Positions 8,508 through 17,406 are shown, counted from the first letter of the stretch. The stretch is 64,000 nucleotides of DNA from Tuwongella immobilis (GCF_901538355.1 NZ_LR593887.1:6424920-6488919), one strand, 5' to 3'. Numbers and translations are program-made. Notes: a model not told the origin generated them from the sequence alone.

Positions 8508-9629
8508 ATGAGTACCACTGATCCCACCCTGGAATTCCTCCGCCGATTCAACGACCCGAATCTCTGGGTTGTTGAGCGTGCGGTCCCGATTTTCAAGCCG
8601 CACAAGCGGTCGAAGAAGCTCCCCAACGGGCAGGTGGCTTCGATCGAGGTGACGGCTGGTGACATCCCGGAAATTGCCCAGCAGATGGTCCAACTGGAGC
8701 GAAGCGGAACGCCCGCTCGCATCACCGAAGGCCATCTCAAACCTGATCTTCCCGAATCCATGCAGCCCGATTTGCTTGGGTTCTGTCGCAGTCCACGAGT
8801 GGGTCGATTCGGCCCACAGCAGGAATTGGCGGTCGTCGCAGACCTCTATTACCTGCGAGACAAAGCGGAGCGGGCCAAGCGGTACCCCTATCGGTCGGTG
8901 GAGTATTACCCGCCAACCAAGGAGATCCGTGGTGTCGCGCTGCTCATGCGTGATCCGCAGCTCGATATGGGAATTGTCCATTACCAATTGGAGGTCAACT
9001 CGATGACCAACACACCAGCGCCGGCACCCACCCCGACCCCGGAAGGCGACGAAGCCCTCTCGCCAGCCGAGGAGAAGCTGGCGCAGAAATACTGGAAGCA
9101 TTACATGAAGCAGTATGCCTGGATGGGTAAGGCAGCCGCTCACTATGAAGGTGGCGGTGGTGGTGCCTCCGCAATGCCATCGGCGACCAACGGTGGGATG
9201 CCCGCGCTGTCGGATTCGTCTCCGCCTCCCGCCACTGAAGCCGAGCGGATGCAACGTGATCAGATGGCAGTGCAGTTCCAGCGCATGCAAGCGGAGATGA
9301 CCGCACTGCGGACGCAAGCCGAACGCGAAAAATGCGAACGGCTCGTGATGCAGCTTGAAGCTGAAGGGTACAACCTCCAGCGTGCGGTCGAGGTGCAACG
9401 GCTGTTGCCATTGACCGCAGCAGAACGCACGAACCATCTCGACTATGTGCGTCAGTGCTACTCTCGCCAGCCCGTGGCATCGCCGATCCGCGTCTACAGC
9501 GGCCACGTCGAGACCCCGACCTCAACCGACAATCCCACCGAATCCCAGATGGAAGCGGCCGTGCAGTACATGCGTGACCACAGCTGCGATTGGGATGTGG
9601 CAATCTCCAAGATCATGAAGAAGGGGTAA
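8508..9629 (+). CDS. Putative phage prohead protease/scaffold (Mu gpI-like)
   Basis: A 373-residue protein; ATG 8508 is chosen because it begins the conserved-looking part (MSTTDPTLEFLRRF) just after a terminator. No Shine-Dalgarno sequence precedes it; the upstream bases are GAACAATCCGTC. Residues ~15-165 resemble the protease domain of Mu-like head maturation proteins, with the pattern ITEGHLKPDLPESM then RYPYRSVEYYPP. Residues ~230-310 form a charged coiled coil (EAERMQRDQMAVQFQRMQAEM), typical of the scaffold half of such fusions. It is the first gene of a head module, directly before small decoration-like genes and the major capsid gene. Expected role: internal scaffold and its own cleavage during capsid assembly. 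No catalytic residue was assigned with certainty. Confidence 0.55.
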   Translation: MSTTDPTLEFLRRFNDPNLWVVERAVPIFKPHKRSKKLPNGQVASIEVTAGDIPEIAQQMVQLERSGTPARITEGHLKPDLPESMQPDLLGFCRSPRVGRFGPQQELAVVADLYYLRDKAERAKRYPYRSVEYYPPTKEIRGVALLMRDPQLDMGIVHYQLEVNSMTNTPAPAPTPTPEGDEALSPAEEKLAQKYWKHYMKQYAWMGKAAAHYEGGGGGASAMPSATNGGMPALSDSSPPPATEAERMQRDQMAVQFQRMQAEMTALRTQAEREKCERLVMQLEAEGYNLQRAVEVQRLLPLTAAERTNHLDYVRQCYSRQPVASPIRVYSGHVETPTSTDNPTESQMEAAVQYMRDHSCDWDVAISKIMKKG

Positions 9630-9633
9630 GCCG

Positions 9634-10242
9634 ATGGCAGTTGCAGAATTGGGAGTCTTTGGCGGCAACGGCTTTGGACGCCGAACTGCTACGGCAGGCA
9701 CCGTCATCAACCACGTTGTCCCGCCGCGAAAGCGAGCCTATTCGCGGATCACCACGATGGTGTACACCGCAGCCGGAACGGCCCACACGCTCACCGTGCT
9801 GCGTCCTCTGGGCTCAACGGTACTGTCGGCGGATGCCAGCGCATCCCAAGCGGTGGTCAACGTCCAGGCCAACCCCGGCCCGGCAGGCAATGCTCTGGCC
9901 GCCAACGATTGGGTCATTATCCAGCGCCCCGATGGCACGCTGGTGGTGGACACCGTCAGCAGCATCACTGGCACTGCGATCACGCTGGCGACGAGCTTGG
10001 CTGCCGCCGTGCCAGCGGGTTCCCAACTGTGGATGATGGGCGTGGCTGCGGACACCGATCCCCGCACCGGTTCCGGTCACCCGCAATACAGCGCCCCCGC
10101 TTCGGTCACGACGCGCTACAGCGACGACCTGATCGGCGTGGTGGCCAGCATCGGCAACAACGAGCCGCTGCTCGTGCAATCCAACAACGCCGTGGCGGCG
10201 GGCACCCTGGAGCAGGTGAGCTACCTGCACAGCATCAAGTAA
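9634..10242 (+). CDS. Phage head-associated beta-rich protein
   Basis: A 202-residue protein starting 4 bases after the protease/scaffold stop. It is Ala, Thr and Val rich with many short strands (AHTLTVLRPLG, VVNVQANPG, DWVIIQRPDGTLVV) and no export signal. It lies between the protease/scaffold gene and the major capsid gene, where decoration or head-stabilising proteins usually lie. No family motif was recognised, so the role rests on position and beta-rich composition. Confidence 0.5.
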   Translation: MAVAELGVFGGNGFGRRTATAGTVINHVVPPRKRAYSRITTMVYTAAGTAHTLTVLRPLGSTVLSADASASQAVVNVQANPGPAGNALAANDWVIIQRPDGTLVVDTVSSITGTAITLATSLAAAVPAGSQLWMMGVAADTDPRTGSGHPQYSAPASVTTRYSDDLIGVVASIGNNEPLLVQSNNAVAAGTLEQVSYLHSIK

Positions 10243-10253
10243 GGAGGTGGCAA

Positions 10254-10652
10254 GTGGCTCATACTCGTGTTGCGGGCGGCGACATCTATCCCGCTCGGTT
10301 TGTGCGGCTCGACCCCAGCGCCGATGGGAAAGTGCTCGCTGCTGGGGCAGGCGGATTGGTCTGGGGCATCTCCCAGCCAGGCACCCGCATGCCGCCTTTC
10401 GATGGCTTGGATGACGGCAAGGCGGCAATCGCGGGCGAGAATGTCCGCGTGTTCGGCCCCGGCGAAGACCAGCGGTGCATGCTCGAAATCGGAGCCGATG
10501 TCACGCGCGGCCAACTCTTGAAGTCCGACACCAACAGCAAGGGTGTCCCGGTTTCGGCCAACAACGATGTCTATGGCGCGGTCGCGCTGGCCAGCGGAAA
10601 AGCTGGCGATCTGATCGAGGTTGAGATCCGCATCGGCTACTACGGAGCGTAA
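10254..10652 (+). CDS. Capsid decoration-type protein (DUF2190-like)
   Basis: A 132-residue protein with a GTG start at 10254, supported by a very strong ribosome binding site AAGGAGG at 10241-10247. The layout of short beta strands, with the ending YGAVALASGKAGDLIEVEIR, is typical of small capsid-stabilising proteins of the DUF2190 type (ALxxAxAGxxVxV pattern). It ends 6 bases before the major capsid start. Expected role: trimeric cement on the capsid surface. The family assignment is from pattern only. Confidence 0.5.
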   Translation: MAHTRVAGGDIYPARFVRLDPSADGKVLAAGAGGLVWGISQPGTRMPPFDGLDDGKAAIAGENVRVFGPGEDQRCMLEIGADVTRGQLLKSDTNSKGVPVSANNDVYGAVALASGKAGDLIEVEIRIGYYGA

Positions 10653-10658
10653 TCCCAC

Positions 10659-11729
10659 ATGGCAACGCCACGTTTTCTTTCACCGTACAACGGGTACATC
10701 CCGGCCGCGACTGGCCAGGCGATCGCCTTTGTGCGGGATCCGAAGAAGTTCAAGCTGAACGAATACGCTCAGCTCATCAAGAGTCCGAAGCCGGTCGGGA
10801 TCTACAGCTATCTCGATCCGGACTACGGGACGCGAGTCGTGACGGATGAGGAGTTCGCCTGGGAAGATGGCGACCGCCGACCTCAAAACAATCACAACTT
10901 GGCGAGCTTCAAGTTCGAGTCGTTCCGCTGCAAGCGGCGCAACTATGGCTTCACGCTCGGGTATGAGGCCATCGAAAACGCCGAAGGCAGCTTCGATCCG
11001 AAGATGTTTCACCAAGCGGGCATCCTCACCCAGGCGATGACCAACAAGACATCGCGGGTGATCAAGATGCTCGAAAACCCCACCAACTGGGGCAACAACC
11101 ACGCGACTGCGGATGTGCTCAATGGCGGTTTCGGTGGCTGGGATTTGGCGGCGGCTGACCCCAGTAGCCCGTACTACCTGGCCATCCGCAAAACTCTGAA
11201 CGAAGCCGTCCGCCGCATCGTGCTGATGACCAACGGCATGGTCACCATCAATGACCTGCGGTTGGTGATCAGTCCGGGACTGGCCAAGACCATGTCCGAG
11301 ACGGATGAGATCAACGCCTTCCTCAAGAACAATCAGTTTGGCCTGGGGCAGGTGACCGGCGGTGTGGCGAACCAGAACGAGAACTATGGTCTGCCGCCGC
11401 GGTATGCCAATCTGCCGATCATCGTCGAGGATGCGGTGATCGTCACGTCCCGGCCCAAGGCAAGCGGTGCCCCCGCTGTCATGGACGTGGACCGCACCTT
11501 CATCAAGAGCGATGACAGCGCCATCATCTGCTCGCGCGTAGGCGGTCTGGACGGGAACTACGGTTCACCATCGTTCTCCACCGTGCAGCTCTACTTCCAC
11601 AAGTATGAGCTCACCGTAGAAGGCTTCGATGACCCCGAGAACAAGCGCTACAACGGCAACGTCGTGGATCACTACCACGAGGTCCTCGCGGCTGCACCGG
11701 CAGGTTACCTCATCGAAGGATGCAAGTAA
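10659..11729 (+). CDS. Major capsid protein
   Basis: A 356-residue protein, the usual size for an HK97-fold capsid subunit. No signal or membrane segment is present. It has long mixed alpha/beta stretches: an N-arm (MATPRFLSPYNGYIPAATG), a long helix region around TQAMTNKTSRVIKMLENPTN, and strand-rich parts around PNQFGLGQV and LPIIVEDAVIVTS. The mention-worthy segment TINDLRLVISPGLAKTMSET resembles the VISPxxAxxL pattern of capsid A-domains in Mu-like and related phages. Its place directly after scaffold and decoration genes and before connector genes is the canonical one. There is no N-terminal delta domain, consistent with a separate scaffold gene. Confidence 0.65.
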   Translation: MATPRFLSPYNGYIPAATGQAIAFVRDPKKFKLNEYAQLIKSPKPVGIYSYLDPDYGTRVVTDEEFAWEDGDRRPQNNHNLASFKFESFRCKRRNYGFTLGYEAIENAEGSFDPKMFHQAGILTQAMTNKTSRVIKMLENPTNWGNNHATADVLNGGFGGWDLAAADPSSPYYLAIRKTLNEAVRRIVLMTNGMVTINDLRLVISPGLAKTMSETDEINAFLKNNQFGLGQVTGGVANQNENYGLPPRYANLPIIVEDAVIVTSRPKASGAPAVMDVDRTFIKSDDSAIICSRVGGLDGNYGSPSFSTVQLYFHKYELTVEGFDDPENKRYNGNVVDHYHEVLAAAPAGYLIEGCK

Positions 11730-11732
11730 GCC

Positions 11733-12245
11733 ATGCCGGTGGAAAGCAGCTCCAACAGTTATTGTACGGGCAGCCAACTGTTGGACTATCATGATGCCCG
11801 TCTGGTAGGCGACCTGCTCAGCGATGCGGAGACTCGTATCGCTGAAGGGTCGATTCCCACCAATCCCAAAGTGCTGGCCGCCTTGCGGCGTGCATCCGGG
11901 GATTTGGAGTCTGCCGCGCTGGTCGGTGGCCGGTACAAGGTCACCGATCTCGAGACGCTGACCGGGAACGCACTGGAGTATCGGATCGGGCTGGTGGCCG
12001 ATCTCGCCTTCTGGCACTTGACCAAGCGCCGGTTCCCCGCGACCAAGATCGAGGATGTGACCGGCGCCCAACAAGCAATGGACACGCTCGAACTGCTCCG
12101 GACCGGGGAGCGGATCTTCGGGGTGGTGGAAGTGATGGAAGCCCACAATATGGGCACGGTGGATGTGTCTCAGCCCGTGGATCGGCGACCGACCACGGTG
12201 CAGATGGCCCGGCGATTCTTCGGTCGTCGCAACCATGAGGAGTGA
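11733..12245 (+). CDS. Head-tail connector-like protein (gp36/DUF1320-like)
   Basis: A 170-residue, mostly helical protein starting 3 bases after the capsid stop. The opening YCTGSQLLDYHDARLVGDLLSD matches the layout of phage connector proteins of the gp36/gp6 type, which begin with a short specifier helix (LxxRxGxxxLxxL) followed by an Ala-rich helical bundle. Its position directly after the capsid gene fits. The C-terminal end is strongly basic (RRFFGRRNHEE). Family placement is tentative. Confidence 0.5.
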   Translation: MPVESSSNSYCTGSQLLDYHDARLVGDLLSDAETRIAEGSIPTNPKVLAALRRASGDLESAALVGGRYKVTDLETLTGNALEYRIGLVADLAFWHLTKRRFPATKIEDVTGAQQAMDTLELLRTGERIFGVVEVMEAHNMGTVDVSQPVDRRPTTVQMARRFFGRRNHEE

Positions 12246-12247
12246 CC

Positions 12248-12757
12248 GTGCCCGCATCCATTCACGTCAATGGTCCCGCGCTGATCGCCGTTGGGGCCCA
12301 AGGACTTCAAGGCCAACTTGCCCAGTTGGGCATCAGCGAGGATGGCGTGACCATCCAGCTCAACAACTACGATGACCCCGTGATGACCGATGCCGGCGGG
12401 ATGCGGGTGCCTGTCGATCTCCAAGAGATGGGCCAGGACGCCATCATCCGAATGCGATTGGTGGCCTACGATCTCGCCATTCTGCAGCGCATCCGCAAGC
12501 GGGCCAACGCTGCTGCCGAGGGAGTTGGTCCCAGCGTCGGGCGGCTCATTGCGTCCAACAACCACGGGTTCCGCGTGGCAATCTCTTCCGAGACCGATGA
12601 GCCGTGGCGGTTCTTCTTGTGCTACCCACGATCGGCTCAACAAGTGAAGGTTGGCACCCGGCGCTCGATGTGGGATGTCGAGTTCTATTCGTGGCCGTTG
12701 GTGAACAACCTCAGCACATCCTTTGGAGCGCGGCTCTATGATCACGTTTTTGCGTAA
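12248..12757 (+). CDS. Phage neck or tail protein of unknown family
   Basis: A 169-residue protein. I prefer GTG 12248 over GTG 12242 because GAGGAG at 12237-12242 gives a 5-base spacer only for the later start. The protein is beta-rich (GVTIQLNNYDDPV, AIIRMRLVAYDLAIL, WDVEFYSWPLV) with one helix in the middle (RIRKRANAAAEG), and has no signal or membrane segment. The layout is compatible with a tail-tube or neck protein. Its 3' end overlaps the next gene by 20 bases. Confidence 0.45.
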   Translation: MPASIHVNGPALIAVGAQGLQGQLAQLGISEDGVTIQLNNYDDPVMTDAGGMRVPVDLQEMGQDAIIRMRLVAYDLAILQRIRKRANAAAEGVGPSVGRLIASNNHGFRVAISSETDEPWRFFLCYPRSAQQVKVGTRRSMWDVEFYSWPLVNNLSTSFGARLYDHVFA

Positions 12758-13298
12758 GCTGTTCGGGGGTGGCCCTCTCCGAAGCGAGAAAGAGATCTAC
12801 CGCTATTGGGATGGTCGCCAATGGCAAAATGCCGACCCCATCCGCATCCAACTGAAGCTGGTCGAGATCGGCGGCGACAACTGGACCGACATGCTGCAAG
12901 GCTTGCGAGCCCTCCAGGCAAGCAAACTGCCGCTCACCCCGGCCATGCAAGCCCAGCGCCTGAAACAGGGACTACTCGCTCTGGCGGATGTCGCTGAGCT
13001 GGCTCGCAAGGTCTTTGGGGTGCAACCCTACGGAATGGAGAAGGGCAAAGCGGTGGGCCTGACCGAAGCCGAGTGCTTGGGCCTGATCACCGACTTCTTG
13101 GACTGGGTCGATCATCTGGTCGAGGACGTCCGCCCTTTTGCGAGCTGGCCGGCTGCTACGGAGCTGGCGTTCTTGGACTCGCCGGACGACTCGACTATCG
13201 CACCCTCTGCGGACTCTACTTCGGACGCGGCCTCATCCGAGACTGGTGGAGCAACACCCTCGCCCAAGGATTCGCTCCAATCATCCGAAGTATCGTAG
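12738..13298 (+). CDS. Small helical phage protein, possible tail assembly chaperone
   Basis: A 186-residue protein starting at ATG 12738, with GGAG at 12725-12728; a TTG at 12723 is a weaker alternative. It opens with a short amphipathic segment (MITFLRKLFGGG), then a helical domain to residue ~135 and an acidic, Ser/Asp-rich tail. It overlaps the preceding gene. In tailed phages the gene between the tail-tube and the tape measure is usually the assembly chaperone. Here the tape-measure-like gene lies downstream on the other strand, so the role is only suggested. Confidence 0.4.
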   Translation: MITFLRKLFGGGPLRSEKEIYRYWDGRQWQNADPIRIQLKLVEIGGDNWTDMLQGLRALQASKLPLTPAMQAQRLKQGLLALADVAELARKVFGVQPYGMEKGKAVGLTEAECLGLITDFLDWVDHLVEDVRPFASWPAATELAFLDSPDDSTIAPSADSTSDAASSETGGATPSPKDSLQSSEVS

Positions 13299-13327
13299 CG
13301 GGACTTGACCAATCTGAGTAAACAGCA

Positions 13328-13354
13328 CCGCCCTGGAGGATCATCCCAGGGCGG
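13328..13354. terminator. Terminator hairpin between convergent phage units
   Basis: Perfect 9 bp stem CCGCCCTGG (13328-13336) / CCAGGGCGG (13346-13354) with a 9-base loop. It sits between the stop of the rightward head module (13298) and the stop of the leftward lipoprotein gene (13382). No strong T tract follows on the + strand. It may serve both directions. Confidence 0.6.
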
Positions 13355-13381
13355 CTTGCGTTTCCATGACTCCGGATCGGC

Positions 13382-14104
13382 TTACTTCTTGTTCACCCGC
13401 TTCGGTCGGATGCCCTTTTCCAAGAGCTGCGATGTCACGGCTCGCCACTCTGCATACGCCGCCAGCGTCTCCTTCGTGTAACTTCCTCGCTCCATGTGCC
13501 GATCCAGGTTGCCGAGATTACCGCTGTCCAGAAATGATGCCAGTTCCGTACTCGCGGTCAAACTTTTTGCTCCCTCGAATTTATCCAAAGTTTGATAGAA
13601 CTTGTTGCGGAGCTCAATCTCTGCCTCGGGAGTGGCGCCCTTTCTGGGCTGTGGTGGCTGACTTCGTTCCTCGGGCGGGCGAGTGTACCGACTAAAGTAC
13701 TCAGGGTCTTCCTGCAGCTTCTTTTCCGTGTCTTCTTGGATTGCGTTGAGCCAATCAGACATCGTATTTTGTGGCTTTGGTCCTGGAGGCTGATTCGCTT
13801 CCCTTTGTGGCCATAACCCTTTTGCAAGAATTGAATCCACAGATGCTCGCCATCGTGCATACGCTTGCAAGGATTCGTAGGTGTAGTTCCCTTGACGCAT
13901 GTGTTTATCAACCACGCCGATGCTGGCTCCGTCGAGGAACGAACCGATCATCGCACCTGCATTGAGTTCCCCGTGAACCCCTTCGTGTCGTTTCAGAGTA
14001 TCGAATAATTCCTGTCGATAATACTGCTCGTCTTTGCCCAACTGCTCAACACTTCTGCTGCAACCAACGCCAAGCAGCATCATCGCCATCAATGCCCATC
14101 GCAT
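13382..14104 (-). CDS. Putative prophage lipoprotein with duplicated helical domain
   Basis: A 240-residue protein; ATG 14104 is chosen because AAGGAG lies 8 bases upstream and it begins a short signal sequence ending LLGVGC (C15), a weak lipobox. Two related ~70-residue domains are visible, residues ~28-99 and ~164-234. They share SFLD, a G-x2-G-x2-D-x-HM pattern, G-x-YT-x-E-x-L-x-AYA-x-WRA and a closing KG-x2-P. The linker holds MSDWLNAI (115-122) and DPEYFSRYTRPP (133-144), almost identical to the C-terminus of the tape-measure-like protein three kilobases away. This is the last gene of the leftward unit. Function unknown. Membrane attachment suggests a role at the host envelope, for example superinfection exclusion, but that is speculation. 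Confidence 0.5.
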   Translation of the reverse strand: MRWALMAMMLLGVGCSRSVEQLGKDEQYYRQELFDTLKRHEGVHGELNAGAMIGSFLDGASIGVVDKHMRQGNYTYESLQAYARWRASVDSILAKGLWPQREANQPPGPKPQNTMSDWLNAIQEDTEKKLQEDPEYFSRYTRPPEERSQPPQPRKGATPEAEIELRNKFYQTLDKFEGAKSLTASTELASFLDSGNLGNLDRHMERGSYTKETLAAYAEWRAVTSQLLEKGIRPKRVNKK

Positions 14105-14164
14105 CGCAAAACTCCTTGAATGTGATCGGACCGATGGCAATGATGCTACCACGCCCCAGATCAA

Positions 14165-16072
14165 TCAATCAAGCAGAGACTCTAACAGCCAGTTGTCCCC
14201 ATCACCGGACGTGCCCCAAACCAAATCGCTCGAACGTCCTTTGGTGGCACCAGCAGAGGCAAAGGTGAGCTGTCCATCGCGGCGAATGTATGGCGTCACA
14301 GGCGCGGTGACCTGCACTTGATCCGCGAATGCAGAGACGTAGTGGTAGACACCAGCCACTTCGTAGATGAACGAATCACCATCTGCCGCCAGGCGAACAT
14401 TGCTGACCTCGCATGTTCGGTCCAGCGGAATCCAGTTAGAGTATTCGCCCTCGCCGGGGTTTGGATCGGGCACAACCGGAGGGCTGCCCGTTCGGGCACA
14501 CGACCAGGTGACATCGAGGTAGGTTACGGCAGCCCCCATCTGCAACACGGTCACTCGCTCACCAGGCGATGTTGGGGTCAGCACATGGCGATTGGATTTG
14601 ACACGATAGCGAGACTTGATCGTGTAGTGATCATAGACCCCCGGATCGGGATCTTCGTACCTTGTCGGGATGGCAGGTAACGATGCCACCTCGGTGATGC
14701 TGGTAATCAGGTTGCCGATGCTGGCGATGATTCCCCCGGCGGTGGTCCGCACTTGCACTTGTCCAGTCGGTGCCGATGACGATTCTGTGGCCGCTGTCGA
14801 GTTGGTTGCGAGCCGTCGGCTCTCCGTCCCTTGGGGAGTGACGGGTGGCTTTTCTTGCCCGCCACCGCTCCAGATGCCGCCGGACAGAACCCGTTCTTGC
14901 TGCTGGACATACGCTTCCGCACAGGGATCTTTGAAAGCAAATGCCAGCATACGCAGGAATCCAACATTCCCATCAGTCCCCGGGCCAACTCCGGCAAAGT
15001 TGTATCTGGGCTCTTTCTTGGGATCCCATCCACGGTTATCCCAACGGCTAGTGTCCGCATCTTTGCCAGATAGCCCCAGCAGCGTCGAGGGAGGTTTGAT
15101 CTGCGCTCGAAGCGTGATGTCAACCGTTGGCTCGAACAGGTCTTGCATCACCGTCCCCGCGATCATGAATTGAGAACGGTTGATTTTTCCATTGGTCCCC
15201 AGCGGGTTCGCGAGTTGGAGCTTGGTCATCCCAATTGCGGCGGCTCGCTGCAGAAGTACTGAATAAGGTGTGTTTTTTGCACCGGTCAGTCGCAATTGGA
15301 CTTGACCGTAGACCAACCCATCTGTCCCGGTGGTTTCCAGATACTTGCCGCTTGCCTTGATCGCGGGGTCAGGAGCCATGACAAACTGTTCCACGTCCGT
15401 CATCTCGAAGTCCATCGCAAGCCCGTCGGCTTGCAACGTGTATCGGGTCTGCGATCGAACAAAGCCTGTTGGCACTGCCGGCGTCACGCTCGCTCGCAGT
15501 TCATCAGGCGACTTTCTGACATCGCGTCGCGTGATCATTCGACCGGTTGTGGTCTGCGTGCAAATCCACTTTTCATCAAAGCCCAGCGTTTGTGTCCATC
15601 GGATCGACAGAATCGCTGAGTCTTTTTGATCACAGCCGAGAATTGTTGTCTCGATGGAAAACTCCACCAAGAAAGTCTCGGCCGTGATCTTGTGAGCCCG
15701 AAGCACTTTGGGCGTTGGTCCCTTGGCGATGTCTTTGGTCTCCGATGCGTCCATGTCACCGGTCACATGGATGATGGGCGAATTCCCCACCCCGTACCAC
15801 AGCGTCTTTCGGGGGGTGAGTAACTTGGTTCGGATCGCTGCCAGTTGCACCGCCGGATCGACAGCGCTGCTCAACCCTTGTTGGACGGTCTCCAGCGTTT
15901 TGGTTCCTCGGTCAGCTTGCGCCGTCGGTGCCGTGGAGAGAATCCCCGTCACATGGATTGTGACCGCGAACCCAATCACATCGGTGTTCGTCGGATCGTA
16001 AACCGCCTGCTGCTCAACGGTTTGCGTCGAGATGTACGGGATTTCAATACCGTTGTAGATCAACTTACTCAT
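14165..16072 (-). CDS. Phage tail or baseplate-type protein
   Basis: A 635-residue protein. ATG 16072 is chosen: AGGAGA lies just upstream and the start overlaps the stop of the tape-measure-like gene in an ATGA. The N-terminal ~270 residues are beta-rich and begin MSKLIYNGIEIPYISTQTVE, reminiscent of proteins that pack against the tail tube tip. The C-terminal third carries Gly/Pro/Ser linkers and a final beta domain. No lysozyme or peptidase motif was seen. Following a tape-measure-like gene, a distal-tail or baseplate role is the natural guess. No family was recognised with certainty. Confidence 0.5.
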   Translation of the reverse strand: MSKLIYNGIEIPYISTQTVEQQAVYDPTNTDVIGFAVTIHVTGILSTAPTAQADRGTKTLETVQQGLSSAVDPAVQLAAIRTKLLTPRKTLWYGVGNSPIIHVTGDMDASETKDIAKGPTPKVLRAHKITAETFLVEFSIETTILGCDQKDSAILSIRWTQTLGFDEKWICTQTTTGRMITRRDVRKSPDELRASVTPAVPTGFVRSQTRYTLQADGLAMDFEMTDVEQFVMAPDPAIKASGKYLETTGTDGLVYGQVQLRLTGAKNTPYSVLLQRAAAIGMTKLQLANPLGTNGKINRSQFMIAGTVMQDLFEPTVDITLRAQIKPPSTLLGLSGKDADTSRWDNRGWDPKKEPRYNFAGVGPGTDGNVGFLRMLAFAFKDPCAEAYVQQQERVLSGGIWSGGGQEKPPVTPQGTESRRLATNSTAATESSSAPTGQVQVRTTAGGIIASIGNLITSITEVASLPAIPTRYEDPDPGVYDHYTIKSRYRVKSNRHVLTPTSPGERVTVLQMGAAVTYLDVTWSCARTGSPPVVPDPNPGEGEYSNWIPLDRTCEVSNVRLAADGDSFIYEVAGVYHYVSAFADQVQVTAPVTPYIRRDGQLTFASAGATKGRSSDLVWGTSGDGDNWLLESLLD

Positions 16073-17406
16073 GATTGCTCTCCTGGCGGCTTTGTGTATT
16101 TGCTGAAATATTCCGGATCGGCTGCTTGTTGGCGGCGTCCTTGGTCTGCGACCGCTTGGAGCCAGTCCGACATGACACGTGTGTCGGCTTCTTGCTGATC
16201 GCGTTCTGCACGCGATTTGAACAAGTCCAGCCCGGCGTTGACCGCTTTTGAGATCCACCCCAGCGGGCGAACGGCTTCGGTGATCAGGCTCTGTGCCCCA
16301 CCCATGAGGGTGTTGCCGATGCGTCCCGTCAGTACCTCGATCTCTTTGGTGACATCTTTCCAGTTCTGGTCTTGGCGGCTGAGATAGCCCGCCGAGGAGG
16401 CCAGCCGCTGCCCCTTCTCAAGATCCCGGAGCGTGTCTTGGATTTTGGCACTGGCAAAGATCGCGGCCATCGCCGGTGACACCCCAGCCAGCGCCTTGTT
16501 GTGTTCGAGCATTTCCTTGGTGCCAGCTCGAACCGCCTTGCCAAACTCCAGCAAGGCGCTGGCAGCCGCGACATAGGGCACCGCTTTGCCCGCCAGCCGA
16601 TTGACCGCCCGAGACGCCAATGGGCTGGCCAGCGCCTTGTGGACCGTCGGGGTGATGATCCGGCCGTTCTTGTCGATGTTGGCCCCCCGCGAGATCTGTC
16701 CTCGTCCCGGATCGCGTGGCCGCGCTGCCCCAGTCTGTTGCTGCGGCGCCCCATCATCACCGCCAGTCGATCCCGGCGATTGTGGGCCGCCACCTCCGCC
16801 GCCGCCTTCGCCCGCGCTCCCGCCGAAAGCGCGTGGCTTCTTCATCCGCCGTCCCAACGACTTGGCAAGACTGCTGGACAGCTTCATCACGGGTTGGATC
16901 AGTCGCCGGTTCAGGATGCTGGTCGGCTCGGTTGTCTCCGCCGCGGAGCCACCGAACTTGCTCAGCGCTTTGCCCAAGCGAGCCAGCCCGCGATACCGCC
17001 GTCTCGGGGTGCCATCGCCAGATGACTCCGCCTCCGGCGCGGGAGCTGGTGCGGCTGTTGCCGTTGGGATCGGGGTGCCACTTGCTCCAGCGCGGGCGGC
17101 GGTGATCGAGAGTCGCAAGAACTGCTCGAACATCGTTTGGATGGCAGGTGCGAACTGGATGATCCCAGAGCCACCAGCGCTGGTGGGCGAGTTGGTGGGG
17201 GATGTGGAGTTGGAGCGGGATCGCGGCTTGTCCTCGGGGATCGGCAGCGCGCGCGGCCCCGCTGGGCCGGGGTCTTTCACTCCATACCCACCCTCGGACA
17301 TCTTGTTCAGCTTCTCCAACTGTTCCTCCGACATCCCCGGATGGAACCTGCGGAGCAGATCCTTGCCCGCAATCGTATGCACAGACTCATGCACTTTCGG
17401 CGTCAC
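16069..17406 (-). CDS. Tape-measure-like phage tail protein
   Basis: A 445-residue protein; GTG 17406 is preferred because AAAGGAG lies 8 bases upstream and an earlier start would run into the divergent sigma gene. The N-terminus (TPKVHESVHTIAGKDLLRRF) is followed by low-complexity segments: Ser/Pro rich (~70-90), Ala/Pro rich (~120-140) and a poly-Gly stretch (~210-230). The C-terminal half is helical with hydrophobic patches (AVPYVAAASALLEFG, SPAMAAIFASA). This composition, helical with Ala/Gly and hydrophobic patches, suits a short tape measure. The end, MSDWLQAV...DPEYFSKYTKPPGEQS, is shared with the nearby lipoprotein. It is short for a tape measure, so the tail would be short or the gene reduced. 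Confidence 0.45.
   Translation of the reverse strand: MTPKVHESVHTIAGKDLLRRFHPGMSEEQLEKLNKMSEGGYGVKDPGPAGPRALPIPEDKPRSRSNSTSPTNSPTSAGGSGIIQFAPAIQTMFEQFLRLSITAARAGASGTPIPTATAAPAPAPEAESSGDGTPRRRYRGLARLGKALSKFGGSAAETTEPTSILNRRLIQPVMKLSSSLAKSLGRRMKKPRAFGGSAGEGGGGGGGPQSPGSTGGDDGAPQQQTGAARPRDPGRGQISRGANIDKNGRIITPTVHKALASPLASRAVNRLAGKAVPYVAAASALLEFGKAVRAGTKEMLEHNKALAGVSPAMAAIFASAKIQDTLRDLEKGQRLASSAGYLSRQDQNWKDVTKEIEVLTGRIGNTLMGGAQSLITEAVRPLGWISKAVNAGLDLFKSRAERDQQEADTRVMSDWLQAVADQGRRQQAADPEYFSKYTKPPGEQS

Noticed and set aside
8202-9506. 434-codon leftward open frame
   Set aside because: It lies antisense to the phage protease/scaffold gene and the end of the holin-like gene. It is His/Arg-rich with no family pattern or ribosome binding site, and is explained by codon bias of the sense genes.
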